Shown here one piece after another: positions 34,828 through 41,208 of a stretch of 41,208 nucleotides of DNA. Origin of the DNA: JBOFOR01 sp051659545 (GTDB lineage Bacteria; Bacillota; Clostridia; Peptostreptococcales; Peptostreptococcaceae); contig NZ_JBOFOR010000199.1 in assembly GCF_051659545.1 (NCBI RefSeq), forward strand, positions 1 to 41,208. Direction: 5' to 3'. A program made the position numbers and the translations under genes. The notes under the pieces are model-generated. The model saw nothing but the letters and a program-made list of their open reading frames with translations, was not told where the DNA came from and ran no database searches. Each line of letters starts with the position of its first letter. Positions within the stretch are counted from its first letter, which is position 1.

Positions 34828-34983
34828 ATGAACAATTTATGTTGGGAAGTTTTTAAAAAGACGGGTAGTGTAGAAGCCTATCTATATTTGCGTGATTGTA
34901 AAAGCTTACATGAAGAAAATGATGAGTTGAGGGAGATCGAAAAAGATTATGATAATATTGAACACCCAGGGGATAGTACTTAA
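34828..34983 (+). CDS. yqzL: YqzL-family small protein
   Basis: The 51-residue protein begins MNNLCWEVFKKTGSVEAYL, matching the small YqzL family that sits between era and recO in Bacillus; its function is unknown. The second half is charged and helical (LHEENDELREIEKDYDN). The binding site AAGGGGG lies in the 3' arm of the upstream terminator. The last 35 bases overlap the start of recO in another frame, implying coupled translation. Short length makes the call rest on the N-terminal motif and the gene order. Confidence 0.78.
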   Translation: MNNLCWEVFKKTGSVEAYLYLRDCKSLHEENDELREIEKDYDNIEHPGDST

Positions 34984-35722
34984 AGCAGTAAGATACAAAG
35001 AAAATGATGTAATATTAACTTTGTTTACTAGAAAATTAGGGAAGGTAGCTGCATTAGCAAAAGGAGCAAAGCGAAATAAAAGTGCATTGCTTTCCTCTTC
35101 GCAGCTTTTTTCTTATTCAAACTATACATTGAAAAAACAAGGCAGCATGTACAACGTAAGTCAAAGTGATATTATAAAAAGCTTTTATGATTTAGCTTAT
35201 GATATAGAGGCATTTTCATATGCTACTTATGTTACAAAGTTAGTTGAAAATACTACCCTTGAAAACCAAACAAATAATAGATTATTTATACTACTTGCCC
35301 AGACATTATATTTATATACTCAACAGGATGTAGATAAAAAATTTATAACTCGTGCATTTGAATTGAAATTTTTAGATTATATGGGACTTAAGCCTGTAGT
35401 AAATAGATGCTCAAGTTGTAATAGTAAAGATTTAAACAATCTTACATTTAATGTACATGAAGGGGGAGTACTTTGTAGCCAATGTAGTCAAAATGCAGAA
35501 GAAAATTTAAAAGTAGATGTAACGACTATAAAACTTATGGAATATATATTAAGTAATGACATATTGCAGTGTAGCAAAGCTAAAGTATCTAAATATATAA
35601 CCTATGAGTTAGAAAAAATATTGAAAAAATATTTAAGTGTTTATATTGACAATGTAAATTTTAAATCATTACACTTATTACAAAGTCTAGAAAATATTAA
35701 GGGAGTTGATAAGGGTGAGTAA
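34949..35722 (+). CDS. recO: DNA repair protein RecO
   Basis: RecO (257 residues) loads RecA onto single-stranded DNA with RecR and anneals DNA. It has an N-terminal OB fold (about 1-80: TQGIVLKAVRYKENDVILTL, GKVAALAKGAKR), a helical middle and a C-terminal zinc motif RCSSCNS plus CSQC (near 150-180). The start lies inside yqzL; GAGGGAG at 34928-34934 is somewhat far, so coupling to yqzL is likely. Next gene overlaps or abuts its stop. Confidence 0.94.
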   Translation: MIILNTQGIVLKAVRYKENDVILTLFTRKLGKVAALAKGAKRNKSALLSSSQLFSYSNYTLKKQGSMYNVSQSDIIKSFYDLAYDIEAFSYATYVTKLVENTTLENQTNNRLFILLAQTLYLYTQQDVDKKFITRAFELKFLDYMGLKPVVNRCSSCNSKDLNNLTFNVHEGGVLCSQCSQNAEENLKVDVTTIKLMEYILSNDILQCSKAKVSKYITYELEKILKKYLSVYIDNVNFKSLHLLQSLENIKGVDKGE

Positions 35723-35723
35723 C

Positions 35724-36284
35724 ATGGAAATGATTCAAAAAATTGATGAAATAAGAAAAAGAATTCCAAATGTAACGTATGCAGAGGCTAAACAAGCGCT
35801 TTTAGATAGTGAAGAAGATATTTTAGCGGCTATTATTTTATTAGAATCTAAGGAAGTATTAGGAAATAAAACAAAACAAGCTAAAAAAGTAGTAGAAGAT
35901 GTTTTATCTAAAGATGGAGAAGAAATAAAAGAGTTTATAAAAAAATGTAATGTAGTAAGAGTAATAGTTGAAAAAAATGACAGAACTATAATGAATATAC
36001 CTGTAACTGTAGGAGTTGTAGGTTTAGCATTAGGACCATTAGTTACATTAACTGGATTAGCGATAGCAGTTCTAGGAAAATGTCAAATAAAAATACAAAA
36101 TGAAGAAGATGGAAGGGTACTTGATTTAGGCGAATTTAGTGAAGAAAAAATTAACATAATAAAACAAGCACTAAATAATACTGCAAAAGAAGCAAAAGAA
36201 AGAGTTAATCATTACAAAAAAGATGATAAAGATATAACTGATGAACTTATTAAAGAAGAGGACATCATAGACGACCAGAAATAG
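35724..36284 (+). CDS. UBA/TS-N domain plus DUF4342 protein
   Basis: The 186-residue protein starts with a UBA-like helical domain (about 1-50, RKRIPNVTYAEAKQALLDSE and ILAAIILLES), as in EF-Ts. A DUF4342-type domain follows with VRVIVEKNDRTIMNIPVTVG and a hydrophobic Gly/Leu segment (LALGPLVTLTGLAIAVLG) that may enter or touch the membrane. The tail is acidic. Function is unknown. The start is uncertain: ATG 35724 follows AAGGGTG; an in-frame GTG at 35715 is an alternative. It is co-transcribed with recO and is absent from this place in Bacillus. Confidence 0.8.
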   Translation: MEMIQKIDEIRKRIPNVTYAEAKQALLDSEEDILAAIILLESKEVLGNKTKQAKKVVEDVLSKDGEEIKEFIKKCNVVRVIVEKNDRTIMNIPVTVGVVGLALGPLVTLTGLAIAVLGKCQIKIQNEEDGRVLDLGEFSEEKINIIKQALNNTAKEAKERVNHYKKDDKDITDELIKEEDIIDDQK

Positions 36285-36293
36285 TCCTTTATA

Positions 36294-36322
36294 TTGACAA
36301 AAATTGTTGTATTTGATATCCT
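36294..36322 (+). promoter_or_regulatory. Probable promoter upstream of glyQ
   Basis: TTGACA (36294-36299), 17 bases, TATCCT (36317-36322). Transcription from here would reach a terminator-like hairpin (36349-36378) within about 50 bases and only then glyQ. Confidence 0.55.
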
Positions 36323-36348
36323 AAAAGTTAGAAAAGAACTATTAAAGG

Positions 36349-36378
36349 GCCTTTCGTGTAGACGAAAGGCTTTGTTGT
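36349..36378 (+). terminator. Terminator or attenuator hairpin between the DUF4342 gene and glyQ
   Basis: A 9-bp perfect stem GCCTTTCGT / ACGAAAGGC (36349-36357 with 36362-36370), loop GTAG, is followed by TTTGTTGTATT. It may end the recO unit, but a promoter lies just before it. Confidence 0.65.
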
Positions 36379-36440
36379 ATTAGAAAATATTATACTTTTA
36401 ATATTAAATGATAATCTAAGATATTATAGGAGGTATGCTT

Positions 36441-37319
36441 ATGAATTTTCAAGATATGATACTTACATTGCAAAATTATTGGGCTAAGCAAGGGTGTATC
36501 ATGATGCAACCTTATGATGTAGAAAAAGGTGCAGGAACAATGAATCCGAATACACTTTTAAGATCATTAGGACCAGAACCTTGGAAGGTTTGTTATGTAG
36601 AACCATCTAGGAGACCAGCAGATGGAAGATATGGAGAAAACCCAAATAGACTATATCAACATCATCAATTCCAAGTTATATTAAAACCATCACCAGATAA
36701 TATACAAGAATTATACTTAGGAAGTTTAAAAGCAATAGGAATAAACCCTAATGAGCATGACATAAGATTTGTTGAAGATAATTGGGAGTCAACTGCAGTT
36801 GGAGCTTGGGGACTTGGATGGGAAGTATGGCTAGATGGTATGGAAGTAACTCAATTTACATATTTCCAACAAGTTGGAGGAATTGAGTGTGAGCTTGAAA
36901 CAGGTGAAATTACATATGGATTAGAAAGACTAGCTATGTATATTCAAGAGGTTGAGAGTGTTTATGATTTAATGTGGAATGATGAATTAACATATGGTGA
37001 TATATTTAGACAAGCTGAATACGAAAACTCTGTATATGCTTTTGATGAGTGTGATGCAGAGATGTTATTTAATTTATTCGATATATATGAAAAAGAAGCT
37101 ATAAAACTTATAGAAAAAGGTCTTGTAGTTCCATCTTACGATTATGTATTAAAATGTTCACATACATTTAATACATTAGATGCTAGAGGAGCTATAGGTG
37201 TTAGTCAAAGAGCATCTTTTATAGGTAGAGTTAGAAATATGGCTAGAAGTGTATCGTTAGCTTATGTAAAACAAAGAGAAGAAATGGGATACCCTCTTTT
37301 AAAGGCAGGTGACAAATAA
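36441..37319 (+). CDS. glyQ: Glycyl-tRNA synthetase alpha subunit
   Basis: GlyQ (292 residues) is the catalytic class II subunit of the alpha2-beta2 glycyl-tRNA synthetase. Typical sequence: LQNYWAKQGCIMMQPYD, LRSLGPEPWKVCYVEPS, RPADGRYGENPNRLYQHHQF and GGIECELETGEITYGLERLA. ATG 36441 is spaced seven bases from AGGAGG (36428-36433); an ATG two codons earlier is too close. The stop overlaps the glyS start by one base (TAATG). No T-box leader is visible. Confidence 0.97.
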   Translation: MNFQDMILTLQNYWAKQGCIMMQPYDVEKGAGTMNPNTLLRSLGPEPWKVCYVEPSRRPADGRYGENPNRLYQHHQFQVILKPSPDNIQELYLGSLKAIGINPNEHDIRFVEDNWESTAVGAWGLGWEVWLDGMEVTQFTYFQQVGGIECELETGEITYGLERLAMYIQEVESVYDLMWNDELTYGDIFRQAEYENSVYAFDECDAEMLFNLFDIYEKEAIKLIEKGLVVPSYDYVLKCSHTFNTLDARGAIGVSQRASFIGRVRNMARSVSLAYVKQREEMGYPLLKAGDK

Positions 37320-39385
37320 TGAACAATTACCTTTTATTAGAAGTTGGTGTGGAAGAGCTACCATCAAGATTTGTTAGTAGCACTTTAGACCAAATAAAAA
37401 ATAATTTAACTAAACTATTTAATGAAAATAGAATAGCTTTTGAAAATATAGATACTTATGGAACTCCAAGGAGATTAACATTTGTTGTTAAAGGAATAAA
37501 TGAGAGACAAAGTGATTTAGAAGAAGAAGTTAAAGGACCATCTAAAAAAATAGCTTTAGATGAAAATGGTAACTTTACAAAACCTGCACTAGGATTTATG
37601 AAAAGTAAAGGTCTAAAAGAAGAAGATGTTGTGTTTAAAGTTGTTGGAAAAGATGAGTACATATTTGGAACTATAAGACAAGAAGGAAAAGAAACTAGTG
37701 AAGTTTTAAAACAATTACTTCCAGATGCAATAAAAATGGTTGTATTCCCTAAATCTATGCGTTGGGGCGGAAAAAACATGAGATTCGCTAGACCAATAAG
37801 ATGGTTAGTAACATTATTAAATGATAATGTACTAGAAGTAGATTTAGAAGGAGTAGTATCTTCTAATATAACAAAGGGACATCGATTCTTAGGAAAAAGT
37901 GAAATAGAAGTTTCTTCATTAGAAGACTATTTTGCTAAATTAGAAGAAAACTATGTAATATTAGATCAAAACAAGAGAAAAGACCTTATTAAAAAGCAAT
38001 GTAGAGAAGTTGCTAATTCATTAGGAGGAGAAGTTGAATTTGACGAGGATTTACTTGAAGAAGTAACTCACTTAGTTGAATATCCAACAGCTTTCTATGG
38101 AGAGTTTGATGAAAACTATGTAAAACTTCCTAAAGAAGTTATAACAACACCTATGAAGGAGCATCAAAGATACTTCCCAGTATTAAAAGATGGACAACTT
38201 TTACCAAACTTTATAGCAGTTAGAAATGGTAATGACTACAAGATAGAGAATGTAAAAAAAGGTAATGAAAAAGTTCTAGTTGCAAGACTTGAAGATGCTA
38301 GATTCTTCTACAATGAAGATACTAAGAGAAGTTTAGAAACGAATATAGAGAAATTAAAGAGTGTAGTGTTCCAAGCTAAGTTAGGTACAATATATGATAA
38401 AACATTAAGAATAGAAGCTTTAGGATTAAATATACTTGATGCATTAAAATTGGCCAATGAAAAAGAAGATGCTAAAAGAGCAGCTAAGCTTTGTAAAGCA
38501 GACTTAGTTACAGGTATGGTATTTGAGTTTACAGAACTTCAAGGTATCATGGGTAAAGAATACGCAAAAGTTGGTGGAGAAAATGAAGTTGTAAGTGAAG
38601 CTATATTCGAACACTACTTACCTAGATTTGCAGGAGATATACTTCCACAAACAAATGTAGGTATAGCTTTATCTATAGCAGACAAATTAGATTCTATAGC
38701 TGGATTCTTCGCAATAGGAATACAACCAACTGGATCACAAGATCCGTATGCCCTAAGACGTCAAGCATTAGGTATAATAAATATACTAATGGATAAAAAA
38801 CTAGATGTAGATATAAAAACTTTAATAGAAGCTGCACTAAACAATTACAGTCATATTGAGTTTAATAGAGAAGATGTTATAAAACATATAATGGAATTCT
38901 TTAAAGAAAGAATTAAAAACTTATTTAGAGATTTAGAGATAAGATATGACGTAATCGAAGCTGTATTAAGTTCAGAAATAGATGATGTATCTGATATGCA
39001 TGCAAGAGCGTTAGAACTTAATAATTGGTTACAAAAAGATGAGTTAGTAGAAATGTTAACTGCATTCAATAGAGTATCTACATTAGCGCAAAAAGCAACT
39101 ACTACATGTATTAGTGAAGAATTATTAAAAGAAGAAGCAGAAATTAATTTATACAAAAAATTTAAAATAGCAAAAGAAGAAGTAGAAGAATTATTAAAAG
39201 ACAAGAAATATAGTGAAGCATTAGATAAATTTGCTTCATTAAGACCTGCTATAGATGCTATGTTTGATAGTGTTATGGTAATGGATAAAGATGAAGCTAT
39301 AAAAGAAAATAGATTAGGTTTACTTAAGCAGATCTATGACACAATGTTAAGCATATGTGACTTATCAAAAATAGTATACAAATAA
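37319..39385 (+). CDS. glyS: Glycyl-tRNA synthetase beta subunit
   Basis: GlyS (688 residues) binds and positions tRNA-Gly for the alpha subunit. It starts YLLLEVGVEELPSRFVS and carries FPKSMRWGGKNMRFARPIRW, PKEVITTPMKEHQRYFPV and QPTGSQDPYALRRQALGI, and a C-terminal anticodon-binding-like domain. It overlaps glyQ by one base and is therefore coupled in translation. Terminator follows. Confidence 0.97.
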   Translation: MNNYLLLEVGVEELPSRFVSSTLDQIKNNLTKLFNENRIAFENIDTYGTPRRLTFVVKGINERQSDLEEEVKGPSKKIALDENGNFTKPALGFMKSKGLKEEDVVFKVVGKDEYIFGTIRQEGKETSEVLKQLLPDAIKMVVFPKSMRWGGKNMRFARPIRWLVTLLNDNVLEVDLEGVVSSNITKGHRFLGKSEIEVSSLEDYFAKLEENYVILDQNKRKDLIKKQCREVANSLGGEVEFDEDLLEEVTHLVEYPTAFYGEFDENYVKLPKEVITTPMKEHQRYFPVLKDGQLLPNFIAVRNGNDYKIENVKKGNEKVLVARLEDARFFYNEDTKRSLETNIEKLKSVVFQAKLGTIYDKTLRIEALGLNILDALKLANEKEDAKRAAKLCKADLVTGMVFEFTELQGIMGKEYAKVGGENEVVSEAIFEHYLPRFAGDILPQTNVGIALSIADKLDSIAGFFAIGIQPTGSQDPYALRRQALGIINILMDKKLDVDIKTLIEAALNNYSHIEFNREDVIKHIMEFFKERIKNLFRDLEIRYDVIEAVLSSEIDDVSDMHARALELNNWLQKDELVEMLTAFNRVSTLAQKATTTCISEELLKEEAEINLYKKFKIAKEEVEELLKDKKYSEALDKFASLRPAIDAMFDSVMVMDKDEAIKENRLGLLKQIYDTMLSICDLSKIVYK

Positions 39386-39392
39386 AAATTAG

Positions 39393-39424
39393 GGGGAAGG
39401 ATTGAACTGATCCTTCCTTTTAAT
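39393..39424 (+). terminator. Rho-independent terminator of glyQS
   Basis: GGAAGGAT (39395-39402) pairs with ATCCTTCC (39410-39417), 7-base loop, followed by TTTTAATTTT. Confidence 0.88.
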
Positions 39425-39522
39425 TTTCAAAAATATTATATTACCCCCATTAATATAATAAATAGTGTGCAACAAATAATAAAAAATAAATAAAAAAGTT
39501 ATATTTTATGGAAATAATCATA

Positions 39523-39552
39523 TTTACAGAGTAGCACAAAAGGATATATAAT
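39523..39552 (+). promoter_or_regulatory. Candidate promoter of the ccpN-like/ppsR operon
   Basis: TTTACA (39523-39528), 18 bases, TATAAT (39547-39552), about 50 bases before the CcpN-like start. It is the best sigma-A type match in the gap between the glyS terminator and this operon. Confidence 0.45.
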
Positions 39553-39601
39553 ATACTATATAGACTTGAAGAAATAAATAGTGTATCATAAATGAAGGAA
39601 G

Positions 39602-40240
39602 GTGACTATTATACAACTTAATCAAAGGCAATTAAAAATAATTGATATAGTAAAGGACAATGAGCCTATAACAAGTGAAAATATAGCAGCTAATTTAAAT
39701 GTAACTAGAGCTACACTTAGATCAGACCTAGCTATACTAACTATGACAGGAATTTTAGATGCAAGACCTAAAGTTGGATATTTTTACTCTGGTATAAAAC
39801 AAATTAACTTAGTAGGCGATAGATTAAAAGATAAAACAGTTAAAGACATAATGAGTATGCCTATAGTAGTTAAAAAAGATACAAGTATATACGATGTTAT
39901 AGTGACTATGTTTTTATCTGATGTAGGAAGCATATTTATTATAGATGACGAAGAAAACTTATGTGGTATTGTTTCTAGAAAAGATTTATTAAAGGCAACT
40001 ATAGGTGGAAGTGATATAAATAAAATGCCTATAGGTATGATAATGACTAGGACACCTAATGTTGTAACATCTTTAAAAGATGAAAGCATTGTATTAGCTG
40101 CAAGAAAAATAATAGAGCATGAAGTTGACTGTATACCAGTAGTAGAGCATAACGAAGAAAAACAAAACAATATAAAAGTTATTGGAAGAATTTCTAAAAC
40201 TAACATAACAAAGTTATTTTTAGAGCTAGCTGACAATTAA
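39602..40240 (+). CDS. CcpN-type HTH-CBS transcriptional regulator
   Basis: The 212-residue protein has an N-terminal winged HTH (about 5-60, LNVTRATLRSDLAILTMTG) and two CBS domains (about 80-140 and 145-206). The region to GILDARPKVGYFY is very close to B. subtilis CcpN, a repressor of gluconeogenic genes that responds to ATP/ADP and works with its neighbour YqfL. The same pair is found here, so control of pyruvate-phosphate dikinase or gluconeogenesis is likely. Start GTG at 39602 lines up with CcpN's N-terminus, but the AAGGA is only two bases away; a non-standard ATT at 39608 would be better spaced. Confidence 0.88.
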   Translation: MTIIQLNQRQLKIIDIVKDNEPITSENIAANLNVTRATLRSDLAILTMTGILDARPKVGYFYSGIKQINLVGDRLKDKTVKDIMSMPIVVKKDTSIYDVIVTMFLSDVGSIFIIDDEENLCGIVSRKDLLKATIGGSDINKMPIGMIMTRTPNVVTSLKDESIVLAARKIIEHEVDCIPVVEHNEEKQNNIKVIGRISKTNITKLFLELADN

Positions 40241-40251
40241 AGGAGGAATGT

Positions 40252-41091
40252 ATGGAGAATTTAATTATATATGTTATATCAGACTCAGTAGGGGAAACAG
40301 CTCAACATGTTACAAGGGCAGCTTTATCACAATTTAGTTTGCAAGATGACTGTGATATTAGAAGATTTCCTTATGTAATAGATGAGAAATTCTTAATTGA
40401 AATACTAGAGAGTGGTAAAAATGAAAATGCCATAATAGTTTTCACTCTTGTAGATGAAAAATTATCTATTAAAGCTAAGAAATACTGTGAAGATGAAAAT
40501 TTAAGTCACATAGACTTAATGACTCCTTTACTAAAAGAGATTTTTAATAAGACAAATATAAAACCAAAAAGAGAACCTGGTATAATAAGAAAATTAGACG
40601 AAAGCTACTTCAAAAGAGTAGAAGCCATAGAATTTGCAGTAAAATATGACGATGGAAAAGACCCGAGAGGCATATTAAAATCGGACATAATATTACTTGG
40701 AATATCTAGAACATCTAAAACGCCTCTTAGTATGTATTTAGCTAATAAAAATATTAAAGTAGCAAATGTTCCGTTAGTTCCAGAAATACCAATACCAAAG
40801 GAAGTATTTGAAATAAATCCAAAGAAAATAATTGGACTTACTAATACTCCAGAAAAGCTTAATGTAATAAGACAAGAAAGACTAAAAGCATTAGGACTAT
40901 CAAGTAGTGCAAGTTATGCAAAATTAGATAGAATACTTCAAGAATTAGATTACTCAGAAAAGGTAATGAAAAAGGTTGGATGTCCTGTAATAGATGTTTC
41001 CAATAAAGCAATTGAAGAAACTGCTGGAATAATATTAGATATAATGAAAGAAAATGGATTAAAAATATATAAAGGTGCGACTTGTTGTTAG
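40252..41091 (+). CDS. ppsR: Pyruvate, phosphate dikinase regulatory protein (DUF299)
   Basis: The 279-residue bifunctional kinase/pyrophosphorylase uses ADP to phosphorylate, and phosphate to reactivate, the catalytic Thr/His site of pyruvate-phosphate dikinase or PEP synthase. Conserved blocks are ISDSVGETAQHV (9-20), GILKSDIILLGISRTSKTPLS (P-loop GISRTSKTP at 150-158), NVPLVPEIPIPKE and GLTNTPEKL. AGGAGG precedes the ATG. It is co-transcribed with the CcpN-like gene, as yqfL is in Bacillus. The gene for its target enzyme is not in the window and may lie just past the right edge. The short tail GATCC is followed by a GC-richer structured stretch. Confidence 0.94.
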   Translation: MENLIIYVISDSVGETAQHVTRAALSQFSLQDDCDIRRFPYVIDEKFLIEILESGKNENAIIVFTLVDEKLSIKAKKYCEDENLSHIDLMTPLLKEIFNKTNIKPKREPGIIRKLDESYFKRVEAIEFAVKYDDGKDPRGILKSDIILLGISRTSKTPLSMYLANKNIKVANVPLVPEIPIPKEVFEINPKKIIGLTNTPEKLNVIRQERLKALGLSSSASYAKLDRILQELDYSEKVMKKVGCPVIDVSNKAIEETAGIILDIMKENGLKIYKGATCC

Positions 41092-41208
41092 ACAAAGGTA
41101 AGCGTGGGTTTACTACAAAACTAGCCTAATAACTTTTAGTTATTAGAACTAATATTACGATAGGTAGAATGATGGGGTAACGCCTTGAGATGCCTGCCCA
41201 AAGGTACG
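41092..41208 (+). other. GC-richer, fold-prone segment cut by the right edge; possible structured RNA
   Basis: The last 117 bases contain no open frame. They hold a perfect 9-bp hairpin CTAATAACT / AGTTATTAG with a 3-base loop (41125-41145), flanked by CTAC and GTAG words that could close a larger arm. The last 38 bases (GATGGGGTAACGCC, TTGAGATGCCTGCCC, AAAGGTACG) are clearly richer in G+C than other intergenic DNA here. Compact GC-rich structure in an AT-rich genome points to a functional RNA, for example the 5' part of a group I intron/IStron or of a riboswitch; the type cannot be settled because the element runs off the window. Confidence 0.3.

Noticed and set aside
36285..36440. T-box riboswitch before glyQ
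   Set aside because: The gap is only about 155 bases, has no specifier stem and no T-box sequence (AnnnUGGnACC), and the one hairpin is a plain terminator type.
41092..41208. 5' end of a group II intron
   Set aside because: The expected GUGCG start and domain I layout are not seen, although GGGGTAACGCC recalls words found in such introns; left as unassigned structured RNA.

Overview
The window is a stretch of low-GC Gram-positive (Firmicutes, class Clostridia) chromosome. It is strongly A+T rich, uses AGA/ATA/TTA codons heavily, has strong AGGAGG-type ribosome binding sites with frequent TTG and GTG starts, and carries spore-formation genes (gpr, spoIIP, yqfC, yqfD). Gene content and order fit the family Peptostreptococcaceae (relatives of Clostridioides, Paeniclostridium, Paraclostridium or Romboutsia). 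The species cannot be named from sequence alone.

From about 5.9 kb to the right edge the window follows the conserved Firmicutes block known from Bacillus subtilis: comEC-holA-rpsT(reverse)-gpr-spoIIP-lepA-hemW-hrcA-grpE-dnaK-dnaJ-prmA-rsmE-mtaB-rpsU-yqeY-yqfC-yqfD-ybeY-dgkA-cdd-era-yqzL-recO-glyQ-glyS-ccpN-like-ppsR. Inserted into this backbone are an amino-acid permease, a HIT protein, TspO, long-form HPF, a second dgkA fused to a PAP2 phosphatase, an MgtE Mg2+ transporter, a DUF4342-type protein and two unrecognised reverse-strand genes (20.9-21.5 kb and 27.4-28.4 kb). phoH and the 7TM-HD gene (yqfF/pgpH), which lie between yqfD and ybeY in Bacillus, are missing here.

The left 5.8 kb holds a reverse-strand partial gene cut by the edge, a tcdA-like tRNA-modification gene, a reverse-strand ComEC-type metallo-beta-lactamase lipoprotein, a DUF2156 protein next to an Eis-like acetyltransferase, and a COG0402 amidohydrolase behind a structured leader. 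The ComEC-like membrane protein at 5.9-7.2 kb lacks the C-terminal metallo-beta-lactamase domain that full-length ComEC carries, while such a domain is encoded separately about 4 kb away.

Functionally the block is housekeeping: protein folding (HrcA-controlled dnaK operon with a perfect CIRCE operator), tRNA, rRNA and ribosome modification or maturation (TcdA, PrmA, RsmE, MtaB, YbeY, Era, LepA, HPF), DNA replication and repair (HolA, RecO), spore formation and germination, lipid-carrier phosphorylation, glycyl-tRNA synthesis and control of pyruvate-phosphate dikinase. Intrinsic terminators divide it into transcription units. I found no CRISPR array, prophage, transposase, rRNA or tRNA gene. 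The parts least explained by known genes are the leader before the amidohydrolase, a small GC-rich segment near 20.9 kb, and the GC-richer, fold-prone segment running off the right edge.
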